Origin: Ruminococcus sp. AF46-10NS
Lineage (GTDB): Bacteria; Bacillota; Clostridia; Lachnospirales; Lachnospiraceae
Length of the DNA: 64,000 nucleotides
Reading direction: 5' to 3'
Assembly: GCF_003474435.1 (NCBI RefSeq)
Contig: NZ_QRNF01000004.1
Span: forward strand, 62,001-126,000
This document shows, in pieces, positions 8,689 through 17,528 of this stretch. Under the pieces are notes generated by a model. The model was given only the letters and a program-made list of their open reading frames with translations, was not told where the DNA came from and did not search any database. Within the stretch, counting starts at the first letter, position 1; every line of letters begins with the position of its first letter. The translations under genes were made by a program, and so were the position numbers.

Positions 8689-9334
8689 AGAAAGAAAAGA
8701 GTTTCTGAAGGAATATAAAATGTCCCTGATCTCCGGGAGTATCCTTACGATCTCACCGTCACTGGCAGGGATCCTGCTGTGGGACCGTCTGCCGGAGAAG
8801 ATCGCAACACATTTTGATCAGCACAATGTGGCCAACGGCTGGAGCAGCAAGCCGATGGCAGTTTTAGGAATTCCATTTCTGCTTTTGCTGATCCATCTGT
8901 TTTGCGTGTTTTTTACAGCCAATGATCCAAAGAGAAAAAATATCAACAGGCGTATTTTTACCATGGCCCTGTGGATGGTTCCGGTGGTGTCTGTGATCAC
9001 CTGCATGTCAATCTATGGTCTTGCTCTGGGTATGGACATTGATATAGGTGTGCTCGTGAATATCATGGTGGGGACCATGTTTATCATTCTCGGAAATTAC
9101 GTTCATAAGGTGAAACAGAATTATACAGTGGGAATGAAGCTTCCCTGGACCTTGAACAGCGAGGAGAACTGGAACCGTACCAACCGTATGACAGGCTGGA
9201 TACTGATCCTGTCAGGGCTGCTTTTTCTTATGAATTCGCTGCTTCTGAAAACGGAAATTGTTTTTGCGGTAATTTTGCTGGTCATCCTTGTGCCAATGAT
9301 CTATTCATTTATTCTTTATAAAAAGGGAATCTGA
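8675..9334 (+). CDS. SdpI-like membrane protein (DUF1648 plus SdpI domain)
   Basis: In B. subtilis, SdpI gives immunity to the SdpC toxin and sequesters SdpR at the membrane. This 219-residue protein has about six membrane segments. The DUF1648 hallmark LPEKIATHFDQHNVANGW follows the first helix, and the SdpI-type segment NYVHKVKQNYTVGMKLPWTL with SEENWNRTNR lies after the fourth. It overlaps the repressor gene by 14 bases, so the two are coupled. No SdpC-like toxin gene lies nearby, so it may protect against a peptide made by other cells or act as a membrane-stress sensor. The start could also be 8678, three bases on. Confidence 0.85.
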   Translation: MMKGEERKEFLKEYKMSLISGSILTISPSLAGILLWDRLPEKIATHFDQHNVANGWSSKPMAVLGIPFLLLLIHLFCVFFTANDPKRKNINRRIFTMALWMVPVVSVITCMSIYGLALGMDIDIGVLVNIMVGTMFIILGNYVHKVKQNYTVGMKLPWTLNSEENWNRTNRMTGWILILSGLLFLMNSLLLKTEIVFAVILLVILVPMIYSFILYKKGI

Positions 9335-9347
9335 GAAAAATCTTCAG

Positions 9348-9387
9348 ACCGTCATTGTCGTAAAAAGGCAATGGCGGTTTCTTTTTT
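9348..9387 (+). terminator. Terminator after the SdpI-like gene
   Basis: ACCGTCATTGTC (9348-9359) pairs with GGCAATGGCGGT (9367-9378) through one G-T and otherwise near-perfect pairs, followed by a T-rich run. Confidence 0.8.
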
Positions 9388-9489
9388 AACAAAAAATAAT
9401 GTTCAAACAAAGCGGTACGTGATATGATAATGTCATACAAAAGCATTTTCTCGAACACTATAAACAGACAGCAGACAGGAGGGATCATT

Positions 9490-9921
9490 ATGACAGAATT
9501 AAGCCGTTTTCAAAAAGATGTGGAAGTTGCTGCCACTGCTCTTGAAATGCGGGCAGAGAACGAGGATGCCAAAGAAGAGGCCATTCATCTTTACCGAAAA
9601 TTCGGAAGTACCAAGCAGGAGCCACTGCGGCTGGCAGTTGCCCTGCGGGGATATTTTCTGGAGGAAGGTGTGGAGGAAGAAGAACGTGCACATTATGGAG
9701 CATATCTTAAAAAAAGGATCCGTCCGGCTGTGGAACACCTGATTCTGGAAGATGACTGGGAAAAGATCGAGAAGCTTTATGAGAACGAATGGTTTGGGGA
9801 ACAGGAGCTGGAAGTATTTCTGAAACTGGCCGAAGAGTGGAGGAGACCTGCAGCGCTGGTGGGACTTCTCCATTTAAAAAAAGAAAATTATGGATTTAAA
9901 GAGAAGAAATTTGAACTGTGA
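9490..9921 (+). CDS. Unrecognised helical acidic protein
   Basis: I do not recognise a family. The 143-residue product is predicted to be soluble, with no hydrophobic helix or signal peptide. It is rich in Glu, Lys, Leu and Ala in a pattern suggesting repeated amphipathic helices, like a small helical-repeat protein; it has no cysteines. The start at 9490 is chosen because AGGAGG lies about 8 bases upstream. An in-frame ATG 66 bases earlier lacks such a site. It precedes a VWA-like gene and a MoxR-type ATPase in the same direction, separated by a palindromic repeat, and may belong to that module. Confidence 0.6.
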   Translation: MTELSRFQKDVEVAATALEMRAENEDAKEEAIHLYRKFGSTKQEPLRLAVALRGYFLEEGVEEEERAHYGAYLKKRIRPAVEHLILEDDWEKIEKLYENEWFGEQELEVFLKLAEEWRRPAALVGLLHLKKENYGFKEKKFEL

Positions 9922-9935
9922 TTTTTTCCAGGAAA

Positions 9936-10100
9936 CTAGTACAGCGAATATTAAGTAACCGCCATATTGACTTGCCTGATTTTTCATATGCTGCGTTGTC
10001 GTCAATCGCCGTAGCCACCGCTACGCCTCATTCCTCCGCCTTGCATATGAGAAAATCATCCTACGTCAATATAACAGATACTTAATTTTCACTGTACTAG
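9936..10100. repeat. 165-bp imperfect palindromic intergenic element
   Basis: The ends are CTAGTACAG and CTGTACTAG. The left arm runs on through GAATATTAAGTA, ATATTGAC and TCATATGC, and the right arm carries the complement of each (GCATATGA, GTCAATAT, TACTTAATTTTC) with a few mismatches; each arm is about 55 bases. Inside, CGTAGCcacCGCTACG forms a second small hairpin flanked by GTCGTCAATCG and CATTCCTCCGCC. The element has no coding capacity. It looks like a MITE- or REP-like mobile intergenic repeat, or a DNA segment giving a large RNA hairpin. It ends only 18 bases before the VWA-like start codon, so it probably affects that gene's expression. Confidence 0.75.
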
Positions 10101-10117
10101 GAAGGGAGGTGGATTCG

Positions 10118-11404
10118 GTGGACCGGAGGCAGGAAGAGCTCGGAATACATATCCTTGAAAATATAAGGAACGAGCTGTACTACTATTTTCCATATCTGGA
10201 CGGTGCTTTTGCCTGTATTTCCGGGAAGGGCTCAGAGCAGACCAGCACCATTGGAACAGATGGAGCGTTCTTCCTTTTTTTCCCGGAATATCTGTTGGAG
10301 CTTTATGTGAAAAAGCCGGAGGCTGTGCGAAGGGGTTATCTGCATATGCTGCTGCACTGTCTGTATCTGCACCTTTTTCGGGAAGATCAGGAGGACAGAC
10401 GATTATGGAACTTGGCCTGTGATATTGCGGTGGAACAAATCATTTCCAGAGAAAAGATCCCGGTTCTGGAGGCAGGCGGCGATGCGAAAAAAATACGGGA
10501 AAAGGTTTTGAATATTCTGGGAGACAGGTCGGATTCCGCAGAAAAAATCTGCCGGAAACTGAAGGAGCAGGTCTTTCCGTTTCATCTGGAAGAGCTGGAA
10601 GAAGCCTTTCATTTTGATGATCACACCTTGTGGGACACCTGCACAGGAGAAAAAGGAAAAAGGACAAAGGAAAAATGGAACAAGCTTCTTTCCTATACCG
10701 CTGCAAACCGTCAGGATCACCGGAAACGGCGGGGAAGCCAGAAAGGGGACCAGAAGGAAGATGCTGGAACTGTAAGATCCGGAAGATACGATTACAAAAA
10801 ATTTCTCCGTCAGTTTTCTGTGCTGCGGGAAGAAGTGGAGCTGGATACGGAAAGCTTTGATTATATTTTTTATAATTATGGGATGGAGCATTATGGGAAT
10901 CTTCCTCTGATCGAGCCGTTGGAATATAAGGAAGTAAACCGTTTGGAGGAGCTTGTGATCGCCATTGATACCTCCGGTTCCTGCGATGGAGAGACTGTGC
11001 GGAGATTCCTGGGAGAAACGTATTCCATTCTCAGCGAAAAAGAGAATTTTTTCCATAAGATGAAGGTGTACCTGATCCAGTGTGACTGCTGTATCCAGGA
11101 TGTTAAGGTGGTCCATTCCGAGGAAGAATGGAAGGAATACAGCAAAAATATCACCATACAGGGCCGGGGTGGAACGGATTTCCGTCCGGTGTTCAGATAT
11201 GTGAAGGAGCAGCAGGAGAAAAAGGAAATACGTAGTCTTAAGGCGCTGATCTATTTTACAGACGGGGACGGGATATATCCCGGAAGCAAACCGGATTATG
11301 AGACGGCCTTTGTATTTTTGCATAAAACAGAAAAAATGGAGCTTGTTCCGCCATGGGCTATCCGACTTGTGGCAGAGCAGGAAGGAGTGCGCCGTAAACA
11401 ATGA
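10118..11404 (+). CDS. VWA-like domain protein with putative metallopeptidase region
   Basis: The 428-residue protein matches the DUF2201/VWA-like type. The N-terminal half contains HMLLHCLYLH, with histidines spaced as in a zinc site, followed by a DxAxEQxI segment. The C-terminal half is a von Willebrand A-like fold with the MIDAS motif AIDTSGS (DxSxS variant), GRGGTDFRPVF and YFTDGDG. Such proteins are usually co-encoded with a MoxR-type AAA ATPase, as here, and are thought to act as a chaperone or insertion pair; the substrate is unknown. The start GTG at 10118 is preferred because GGAGG (10105-10109) is 8 bases before it and overlaps the GTG at 10109. Its stop overlaps the ATPase start by 4 bases. 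Confidence 0.8.
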   Translation: MDRRQEELGIHILENIRNELYYYFPYLDGAFACISGKGSEQTSTIGTDGAFFLFFPEYLLELYVKKPEAVRRGYLHMLLHCLYLHLFREDQEDRRLWNLACDIAVEQIISREKIPVLEAGGDAKKIREKVLNILGDRSDSAEKICRKLKEQVFPFHLEELEEAFHFDDHTLWDTCTGEKGKRTKEKWNKLLSYTAANRQDHRKRRGSQKGDQKEDAGTVRSGRYDYKKFLRQFSVLREEVELDTESFDYIFYNYGMEHYGNLPLIEPLEYKEVNRLEELVIAIDTSGSCDGETVRRFLGETYSILSEKENFFHKMKVYLIQCDCCIQDVKVVHSEEEWKEYSKNITIQGRGGTDFRPVFRYVKEQQEKKEIRSLKALIYFTDGDGIYPGSKPDYETAFVFLHKTEKMELVPPWAIRLVAEQEGVRRKQ

Positions 11405-12921
11405 ATATAAAAGAAGCAAAAGAAGAGATCAAACACACATTACTTGCATACAACAAAAAAGATTCCCGCGGACATTACACGTTTCCAAAACTGAGACAGC
11501 GTCCCATTCTTCTCATGGGGCCTCCTGGAATCGGAAAAACAGCAATTATGGAACAGGTGGCAGAGGAATGTGAGGTGGGCCTTGTAGCTTATACGATCAC
11601 ACACCATACAAGGCAGAGCGCAGTAGGACTTCCAAGGATCGTGACACGCTGCTACAACGGAAAAGAAGCGAGTATTACAGAATATACCTTAAGCGAGATC
11701 ATTGCATCTGTATATGACTGTATGGAGCAGACAGGAAAAAAAGAGGGGATTCTGTTTATTGACGAGATCAACTGTGTTTCCGAGACGCTGGCTCCTACAA
11801 TGCTGCAGTTCCTCCAGAACAAAACGTTTGGAAGCCACAGCGTGCCGGAAGGATGGCTGATCGCAGCAGCAGGAAATCCACCGGAATATAACAAATCTGT
11901 CCGGGAGTTTGATATTGTGACATTGGACCGTGTGCGCAGGATGGATATTGAGGCTGATCTTGACGTATGGATGGAGTACGCCTGGAAAAAGGGAATCCAC
12001 GGGGCGATCCTTTCTTATCTCAGCATGAAGAAGGAGCATTTTTATTCTGTGGAAAATACCGTGGACGGCAAATTTTTTGTGACAGCGCGAGGCTGGGAGG
12101 ATCTTTCGGAGATCCTGATGGCGTATGAAGAACTGAGGATTGAGATCACGGAAAATCTGATCCATGAGTATCTTTGCAGGGATGAGATCGCACGCAGCTT
12201 TTTTGCCAGCTATCAGCTGTACCGGAAGTACGGAACGGACTATGGTCTGGATCGGCTGCTTTCCGGCAGGATGCAGGAAGAAGAGCAGGTACAGCGGAAG
12301 AAAATGGCTCAGGATGCTTCTTTTGAGGAACGCTTTCTTGTGACAGGACTTCTTCTTGACGGGCTGAACGGAGGTTTCCTTTCTTATGAAAAACTGAATG
12401 AGGAGACAGAAAGGGTATATCAGGAACTTCTTCATCTGAAAACATTTCTCAGTGACAGGAAAGGTATGACTGCGCTGGACGAGTTCATTGATATCAAGAA
12501 GAAGAGTCTTGCCGTGCGTCTGGATGCAGAGCTTCTTTCAGAGGTGCAGGAGACTCAGGAAGCGTCTGCGATACGGATGTTGGAAGCGTTCAGCCTTACG
12601 GTGAGAAAAGAACACATTACAGATGTGGAAACTGGTTTTGACCGGATCAAAGAACTGTTCGGAGAGATGGTGGAGAAGCGGAAAGATTGTGCACAGCAGA
12701 TCAGCCAGGAACTGGAGAGAGCTTTTTCCTTTATGAAAGATGCTTTCGGGGATGGACAGGAGATGGTGCTTTTTGTTACGGGACTTACCAGAAACAGCCA
12801 TGCAGGGGCGTTTATCAGAGAGTATGGCTGCGAACCGTATTTTGTCCGCAGTGAGAAGCTCCTTTACAGGAAACAGGAGCAGAAACTTCAGGAAGAATGT
12901 GAAACACTATTAAAAATATGA
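11401..12921 (+). CDS. MoxR-type AAA ATPase
   Basis: The N-terminal AAA module has Walker A GPPGIGKT at about residue 40, Walker B ILFIDEINCV and the sensor region AAAGNPPEYN. The remaining ~270 residues are helical and not recognised; they include an acidic stretch and GRMQEEEQVQRKK. MoxR ATPases remodel or metallate protein partners together with VWA proteins. Its start overlaps the stop of the VWA-like gene (ATGA), which indicates tight coupling and probably a physical complex. At 506 residues it is longer than a minimal MoxR (~320), so the extended C-terminus may bind the VWA partner. Confidence 0.85.
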   Translation: MNIKEAKEEIKHTLLAYNKKDSRGHYTFPKLRQRPILLMGPPGIGKTAIMEQVAEECEVGLVAYTITHHTRQSAVGLPRIVTRCYNGKEASITEYTLSEIIASVYDCMEQTGKKEGILFIDEINCVSETLAPTMLQFLQNKTFGSHSVPEGWLIAAAGNPPEYNKSVREFDIVTLDRVRRMDIEADLDVWMEYAWKKGIHGAILSYLSMKKEHFYSVENTVDGKFFVTARGWEDLSEILMAYEELRIEITENLIHEYLCRDEIARSFFASYQLYRKYGTDYGLDRLLSGRMQEEEQVQRKKMAQDASFEERFLVTGLLLDGLNGGFLSYEKLNEETERVYQELLHLKTFLSDRKGMTALDEFIDIKKKSLAVRLDAELLSEVQETQEASAIRMLEAFSLTVRKEHITDVETGFDRIKELFGEMVEKRKDCAQQISQELERAFSFMKDAFGDGQEMVLFVTGLTRNSHAGAFIREYGCEPYFVRSEKLLYRKQEQKLQEECETLLKI

Positions 12922-13047
12922 ATAATCCCTTAACGAATACTTATGACTGGAAGGGGTCTGGCATCTTGACAGAAAGGCTTCCAAGATGATACGGTAACTA
13001 ATGTTGAAAGCAATAAACCAAAAAACCGAATGATGAGGTGTGAAAAA

Positions 13048-13920
13048 ATGCAGGAATTAAAACCAATCAAAGAAGGTAAAGTACGTGAGATATATGATAA
13101 CGGCGACAGCCTGATCATGGTTGCAACAGACCGTATCAGTTGTTTTGACGTGATCTTAAATAACGAAGTCACAAAGAAAGGTGCAGTACTGACCCAGATG
13201 TCCAAATTCTGGTTTGACATGACAGAGGACATTCTTCCTAACCATATGATTTCTGTAGATACCAAGGATATGCCGGAGTTTTTCCAGCAGGAGAAATTTG
13301 AAGGAAAATCCATGATGTGTCGTAAGCTGAACATGCTGCCGATCGAATGTATTGTTCGTGGATATATCACAGGAAGTGGCTGGGCAAGCTATAAAGAGAA
13401 CGGCACTGTATGTGGCATCAAGCTGCCGGAAGGCCTTAAAGAATCTGACAAGCTGCCTGAACCGATTTACACACCATCTACCAAGGCTGAGATCGGAGAT
13501 CATGATGAGAATATCTCTTTTGAGCAGAGCATTGAGCATCTTGAGAAATACTTCCCGGGAAAAGGCCGTGAGTATGCTGAGAAGCTTCGCGACAACACCA
13601 TCGCGCTCTATAAAAAATGCGCAGAGTATGCACTCAGCAAGGGTATCATCATTGCAGATACGAAATTTGAGTTTGGCCTTGATGAGAACGGCAACATGGT
13701 GATCGGCGATGAGATGCTGACACCGGACAGCTCCCGTTTCTGGCCGGCAGAAGGATATGAACCAGGACATGGACAGCCATCTTTTGACAAACAGTTTGCA
13801 CGTGACTGGCTGAAAGCCAATCCGGGCAATGACTGGACACTGCCGCAGGAGATTGTAGACAAGACTATTGAGAAATATCTTCAGGCATACAAGATGCTTA
13901 CAGGCAAAGAACTGGCCTGA
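13048..13920 (+). CDS. purC: SAICAR synthetase (phosphoribosylaminoimidazole-succinocarboxamide synthase)
   Basis: PurC joins aspartate to CAIR in an ATP-dependent step of purine synthesis. Motifs: [10 protein letters not shown] at the N-terminus, the signature [23 protein letters not shown] and [13 protein letters not shown]. At 290 residues it is the longer PurC form. The start at 13048 follows GAGGTG by 9 bases and the earlier ATG at 13030 overlaps that site. It stands alone here without other pur genes. A possible promoter, TTGACA at 12966-12971 with a poor -10, precedes it. Confidence 0.95.
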   Translation: MQELKPIKEGKVREIYDNGDSLIMVATDRISCFDVILNNEVTKKGAVLTQMSKFWFDMTEDILPNHMISVDTKDMPEFFQQEKFEGKSMMCRKLNMLPIECIVRGYITGSGWASYKENGTVCGIKLPEGLKESDKLPEPIYTPSTKAEIGDHDENISFEQSIEHLEKYFPGKGREYAEKLRDNTIALYKKCAEYALSKGIIIADTKFEFGLDENGNMVIGDEMLTPDSSRFWPAEGYEPGHGQPSFDKQFARDWLKANPGNDWTLPQEIVDKTIEKYLQAYKMLTGKELA

Positions 13921-13955
13921 AAAAAGCAGAGTTCCCCAAAAAAGAAAACATACCT

Positions 13956-13994
13956 GAGAAACAGCTTCGGATGCCCATTCCGGAGCTGTTTCTC
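13956..13994 (+). terminator. Hairpin after purC
   Basis: GAGAAACAGCT (13956-13966) pairs perfectly with AGCTGTTTCTC (13984-13994) and the stem extends through TCGGA/TCCGG. No clean T-run follows, so termination may be incomplete. Confidence 0.6.
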
Positions 13995-14097
13995 TGTATA
14001 AAAGACACTGAATAACAAAACAGTTGCAAGAAAACAGAGGGATATTTATAATAAATACAGAAACCAAAAAATCCTGACAGGTCAAAGGAGCGTGATT

Positions 14098-14916
14098 ATG
14101 AGCAGGAAAGACAATACAAAAAAGAAAAAAACAGCAGGAGATTATATCCTGACCCTGGTACTGATCGCAGCAATCTGTGTATTTTGTTATGCAGCGTTTA
14201 ATCTTTATCATATTTATACGGAATATAAAAAAGGTACTGATGAGTATAACAGCATCTCAGAAATGGCAGTGACAGAACGTGATCCAGATGAAGTGGAGGA
14301 GATGAAACAGCCGGATGAACAGCCGACAGCACCCATAAGCATTGATTTTTCTTCCCTGAAAAGTATTAATGATGATGTGATAGGCTGGATCTATATGGAA
14401 GCTTTGCCGCAGATCAGCTATCCGGTAGTACAGGGAAAGGATAACAGCACTTATCTCCACCAGACATATGAGAAAAACTATAATTTCGCAGGAACGATTT
14501 TTATTGATTATGAGAACAAAAGAGATTTCAGCGACTGTAATACACTGGTGTACGGACATAATATGAAGAATGGTTCCATGTTTGGAATGCTGAAGAAATA
14601 CAGAGCAGATGAGACACTTTACAATACAAGTAAGTATTTCTGGATCCTTACACCGGATAAGGATTATCGGTATGAGATCATTGCAGCGTATACAACATCG
14701 GTGAACAGTGATACCTATACCCTGTTTAAGGGCCCTGGAAAGGAATTTCTGGAGTATGAGAAAAAGATGCTTAAGAATTCCGAGATTAAGACAGATGCCA
14801 CTGAAGAACAGGCAGACAAGAAAGACAAGATCGTTACATTGTCTACATGTACAGGTAACCAGGCAACTCGTTTTGTCGTGCAGGGAAAGCGGGTGAATGT
14901 GGTAGATCCGCAGTAA
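14098..14916 (+). CDS. Class B sortase
   Basis: Sortases cut surface-protein sorting signals and attach the proteins to the cell wall. The 272-residue protein has a lysine-rich N-terminus, one membrane anchor (about residues 14-36), then a class B catalytic domain. It shows the catalytic His in LVYGHNMKNGSMFG and the catalytic Cys in TLSTCTGNQATRFVV with the following Arg. The start at 14098 is backed by AAAGGAG 7 bases upstream. No obvious substrate with a sorting signal or a pilin gene lies next to it, so this may be a housekeeping type that serves distant genes. Confidence 0.9.
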   Translation: MSRKDNTKKKKTAGDYILTLVLIAAICVFCYAAFNLYHIYTEYKKGTDEYNSISEMAVTERDPDEVEEMKQPDEQPTAPISIDFSSLKSINDDVIGWIYMEALPQISYPVVQGKDNSTYLHQTYEKNYNFAGTIFIDYENKRDFSDCNTLVYGHNMKNGSMFGMLKKYRADETLYNTSKYFWILTPDKDYRYEIIAAYTTSVNSDTYTLFKGPGKEFLEYEKKMLKNSEIKTDATEEQADKKDKIVTLSTCTGNQATRFVVQGKRVNVVDPQ

Positions 14917-14997
14917 GGGTGATGGTGCACAGGAGACAGTCCGGTACAGGATGAAATTTCTTCAGGAACTGACGGAATGGATGGGAGGAAGAAAGAT

Positions 14998-15720
14998 ATG
15001 GGGAATGAGATCGAAAAATTACAGAAGATCATAGATGAAAGCGACAATATTGTATTTTTCGGAGGTGCGGGAGTTTCCACTGAGAGCGGAATCCCGGATT
15101 TCCGAAGCCAGGACGGACTTTATAATCAGAAGTATGATTATCCGCCGGAGACGATTTTAAGTCATACATTTTTTATGCGCAGGCCTGAGGAATTTTTCAA
15201 ATTTTATCAGGATAAGATGCTCTGTGACACAGCGAAGCCGAATGCTGCCCATCTGAAACTTGCAGAACTGGAAAAGAACGGAAAACTTAAAGCAGTGATC
15301 ACACAGAATATTGACAATCTGCATCAGATGGCAGGAAGCAGAAATGTTCTGGAACTTCATGGAAGTGTTTACCGGAATTACTGTATGAAGTGCGGAAAAT
15401 CGTATGATTTCAAATATATGAAAGAAGCTAAGGGTATTCCGAAGTGTACCTGTGACGGTATTATCAAGCCGGATGTGGTTCTCTATGAGGAAGGGCTTAA
15501 TGAGCATACGATCCAGGAATCCGTGAGGGCTATTTCAGAAGCACAGGTACTTATCATTGGAGGTACATCCCTGGCAGTATATCCGGCCGCAGGGCTGATC
15601 GACTATTTCAGGGGAGATCATCTTGTTGTGATCAACAAGGCACCAACGCCGAGGGATAAGTACGCAGATCTTCTGATCAAAGAACCGATAGGAAAAGTTT
15701 TCAGCCAGATTCATGTGTAA
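14998..15720 (+). CDS. Sirtuin, NAD-dependent protein deacylase
   Basis: Sir2-family enzymes remove acyl groups from lysines using NAD. The 240-residue protein has GAGVSTESGIPDFRS (NAD binding), TQNIDNLH, the catalytic His in ELHGS, zinc ligands CMKC and CTC, and GTSLAVYPAAGL. The zinc pair CxxC...CxC is complete. Start chosen at 14998, with GGGAGG 10 bases upstream; the ATG at 14977 overlaps it. It lies between a sortase and DUF951. Confidence 0.92.
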   Translation: MGNEIEKLQKIIDESDNIVFFGGAGVSTESGIPDFRSQDGLYNQKYDYPPETILSHTFFMRRPEEFFKFYQDKMLCDTAKPNAAHLKLAELEKNGKLKAVITQNIDNLHQMAGSRNVLELHGSVYRNYCMKCGKSYDFKYMKEAKGIPKCTCDGIIKPDVVLYEEGLNEHTIQESVRAISEAQVLIIGGTSLAVYPAAGLIDYFRGDHLVVINKAPTPRDKYADLLIKEPIGKVFSQIHV

Positions 15721-15824
15721 AGCTGCATAGTGAATGTGGAACGAAAATATCTGCCTGGTCAGAAACAGACAAGCTGTTTGAAGACTGCGCGTAAAGTATA
15801 AATTTATTATCAAGGAGTAATATT

Positions 15825-16019
15825 ATGGGATTAATTTATGAAGTGGGAGATGTGGTAACACTGAAAAAAGCACATCCCTGCGGCAGCAAAGAATGGGAGA
15901 TACTTCGCGTAGGTGCAGATTTCCGACTGAAATGTATGGGCTGTGGACACCAGATCATGGTAGCACGCAAGCTTGTGGAGAAAAATACACGAGATTTGAA
16001 AAAAAACGAAAAAAATTAA
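15825..16019 (+). CDS. DUF951 small protein
   Basis: A 64-residue protein beginning GLIYEVGDVVTLKKAHPCGS and containing WEILRVGADFRLKCMGCGH. This is the DUF951 family found just upstream of the rpsF operon in many Firmicutes. The family's function is not established. The three cysteines could form a small metal site. An AAGGAG site lies 7 bases before the start. Confidence 0.85.
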   Translation: MGLIYEVGDVVTLKKAHPCGSKEWEILRVGADFRLKCMGCGHQIMVARKLVEKNTRDLKKNEKN

Positions 16020-16027
16020 ATTTATGC

Positions 16028-16056
16028 TTTACATTACGGGAAAGTTATGCTAGAAT
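16028..16056 (+). promoter_or_regulatory. SigA promoter of the rpsF operon
   Basis: TTTACA (16028-16033), a 17-base spacer, TAGAAT (16051-16056). The ~75-base leader contains the small hairpin CTTTG-ACAGG-CAAAG, which could be a site for S6/S18 feedback, though I do not see the known CCGAAA motif. Confidence 0.75.
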
Positions 16057-16134
16057 CAAAAATCGTGATATATTTCATATCCTTGCTCTTTGACAGGCAA
16101 AGGGCCAAAAGACCATAAGGAGGTTAAGACAAGC

Positions 16135-16422
16135 ATGAACAAGTACGAGTTAGCATTAGTTGTGAGCGCTAAGCTTGAGGACGAAGCACGTGACGCTGTA
16201 GTTGAGAAAGCTAAAAGCTACATTACACGTTACAACGGCGTGATCACAGAAGTTGAAGAATGGGGTAAGAAGAAATTAGCTTACGAAATTCAGAAAATGC
16301 ATGAAGGCTTCTACTATTTTATTCAGTTTGAAGCAGATTCTCAGTGCCCGGCGGAAATCGAGAGACATGTCCGCATCATGGACAATGTATTAAGATACCT
16401 GGTTGTCAAGAAAGAGGCATAA
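16135..16422 (+). CDS. rpsF: 30S ribosomal protein S6
   Basis: S6 binds 16S rRNA with S18 in the small-subunit platform. The 95-residue protein begins MNKYELALVVSAKLEDEARD and has the conserved TEVEEWGKKKLAYEI and FYYFIQFEAD. It is followed by ssb and rpsR, the standard bacterial order. The start at 16135 has AAGGAGG 11 bases upstream. Confidence 0.97.
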   Translation: MNKYELALVVSAKLEDEARDAVVEKAKSYITRYNGVITEVEEWGKKKLAYEIQKMHEGFYYFIQFEADSQCPAEIERHVRIMDNVLRYLVVKKEA

Positions 16423-16495
16423 TTTTTGCAGCGGATTTTCGAAAACACCATTAAGAACCTGTTCAGTTAAGTGAAATCATAAGAGAGGTAGAACG

Positions 16496-16954
16496 ATGAA
16501 CAAAGTAATATTAATGGGACGCTTGACAAGAGATCCTGAGGTAAGATATTCCGCAGGAGAAAATGCCCTGGCAATCGCCAGATATACACTGGCAGTTGAC
16601 CGCAGATTCCGTCGTGACGGAGAGGCAAGTGCTGATTTTATCAGCTGTGTTTCTTTCGGACGTACAGCAGAGTTTGCGGAGAAGTATTTCAGACAGGGAC
16701 TGAAAATTGCAGTTACGGGTCGTATCCAGACAGGAAGTTATACGAACCGTGAGGGACAGAAGGTTTATACGACAGAGGTTGTTGTTGAGGAACAGGAATT
16801 TGCTGAGAGCAAGTCATCCAGTGACAGTTATGCAGCTAGCCATCCTCAGACCAGTGCAGCATCTGCACCGTCTATGCCAAGTCCGAGCGCAGCAAGCGCC
16901 GACGGCTTCATGAACATTCCGGACGGAATTGATGAGGAGCTGCCGTTCAACTAG
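16496..16954 (+). CDS. ssb: Single-stranded DNA-binding protein
   Basis: SSB coats single-stranded DNA and recruits replication and repair enzymes. The OB fold runs from MNKVILMGRLTRDPEVRYS to about residue 105, followed by a Ser/Ala/Pro-rich linker. The last residues, EELPFN, match the conserved acidic tip that contacts partner proteins. 152 residues is the usual length. It is translated with rpsF and rpsR. Confidence 0.97.
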   Translation: MNKVILMGRLTRDPEVRYSAGENALAIARYTLAVDRRFRRDGEASADFISCVSFGRTAEFAEKYFRQGLKIAVTGRIQTGSYTNREGQKVYTTEVVVEEQEFAESKSSSDSYAASHPQTSAASAPSMPSPSAASADGFMNIPDGIDEELPFN

Positions 16955-17000
16955 AACATCTGGATCACAGATGGTATGAATAAGATAGGAGGAAACAATC

Positions 17001-17264
17001 ATGGCTTACAATAGAGGCGAGAGACCAGATTCTCCGATGAAGAGAAGAGGCGGACGCAGAAGAAAAAAAGTTTGTGTATTCTGCGGTAAAGAGAATAACG
17101 AGATCGATTACAAGGATGTAGCAAAGTTAAGAAAGTATGTTTCCGAGAGAGGTAAAATTCTCCCGAGAAGAATTACAGGTAACTGTGCGAAACATCAGAG
17201 AGCACTGACAGTTGCTGTTAAGAGAGCACGTCATATGTCCCTGATGCCATACGTTCAGGACTAA
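17001..17264 (+). CDS. rpsR: 30S ribosomal protein S18
   Basis: 87 residues. It retains [15 protein letters not shown] and NCAKHQRAL, the zinc-binding cysteine form, and the core [19 protein letters not shown]. It completes the S6-SSB-S18 unit and a strong terminator follows. Confidence 0.97.
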   Translation: MAYNRGERPDSPMKRRGGRRRKKVCVFCGKENNEIDYKDVAKLRKYVSERGKILPRRITGNCAKHQRALTVAVKRARHMSLMPYVQD

Positions 17265-17276
17265 TTCTGATCTTAC

Positions 17277-17334
17277 ACAGAGTCGTTGTTAAACAGATGA
17301 ACAGCCATCTGGATAACAGCGGCTCTGTTTTTTT
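17277..17334 (+). terminator. Strong terminator after rpsR
   Basis: ACAGAGTCG...CGGCTCTGT outer arms enclose CAGATG/CATCTG, followed by TTTTTTT. Confidence 0.9.
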
Positions 17335-17473
17335 GCGGTACAGGCAGAGGGTAATCAGGGTATTTTGCAGCAGATGGGTAATCCTGGAGTTACTGTTCAA
17401 TGACAATATTTCGCGAGGTGGAAACGGGATTCTTTCTTATTTCATCATAACTATGGAATTATAATAAGGAATC

Positions 17474-17482
17474 TGGTATAAT
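17474..17482 (+). promoter_or_regulatory. Extended -10 promoter for gdpP
   Basis: TGGTATAAT (TGn plus TATAAT) lies 46 bases before the start. No good -35 box is visible, which is normal for extended -10 promoters. Confidence 0.5.
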
Positions 17483-17528
17483 GTTAAATAACTTGTGGTT
17501 TAAATTACGTTGAGAACAGGAAAAAGCA

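Noticed and set aside
12966..12995. TTGACA as purC promoter
   Set aside because: The -35 is perfect but the best -10 at the right distance (TACGGT) is poor, so it is mentioned only under purC.
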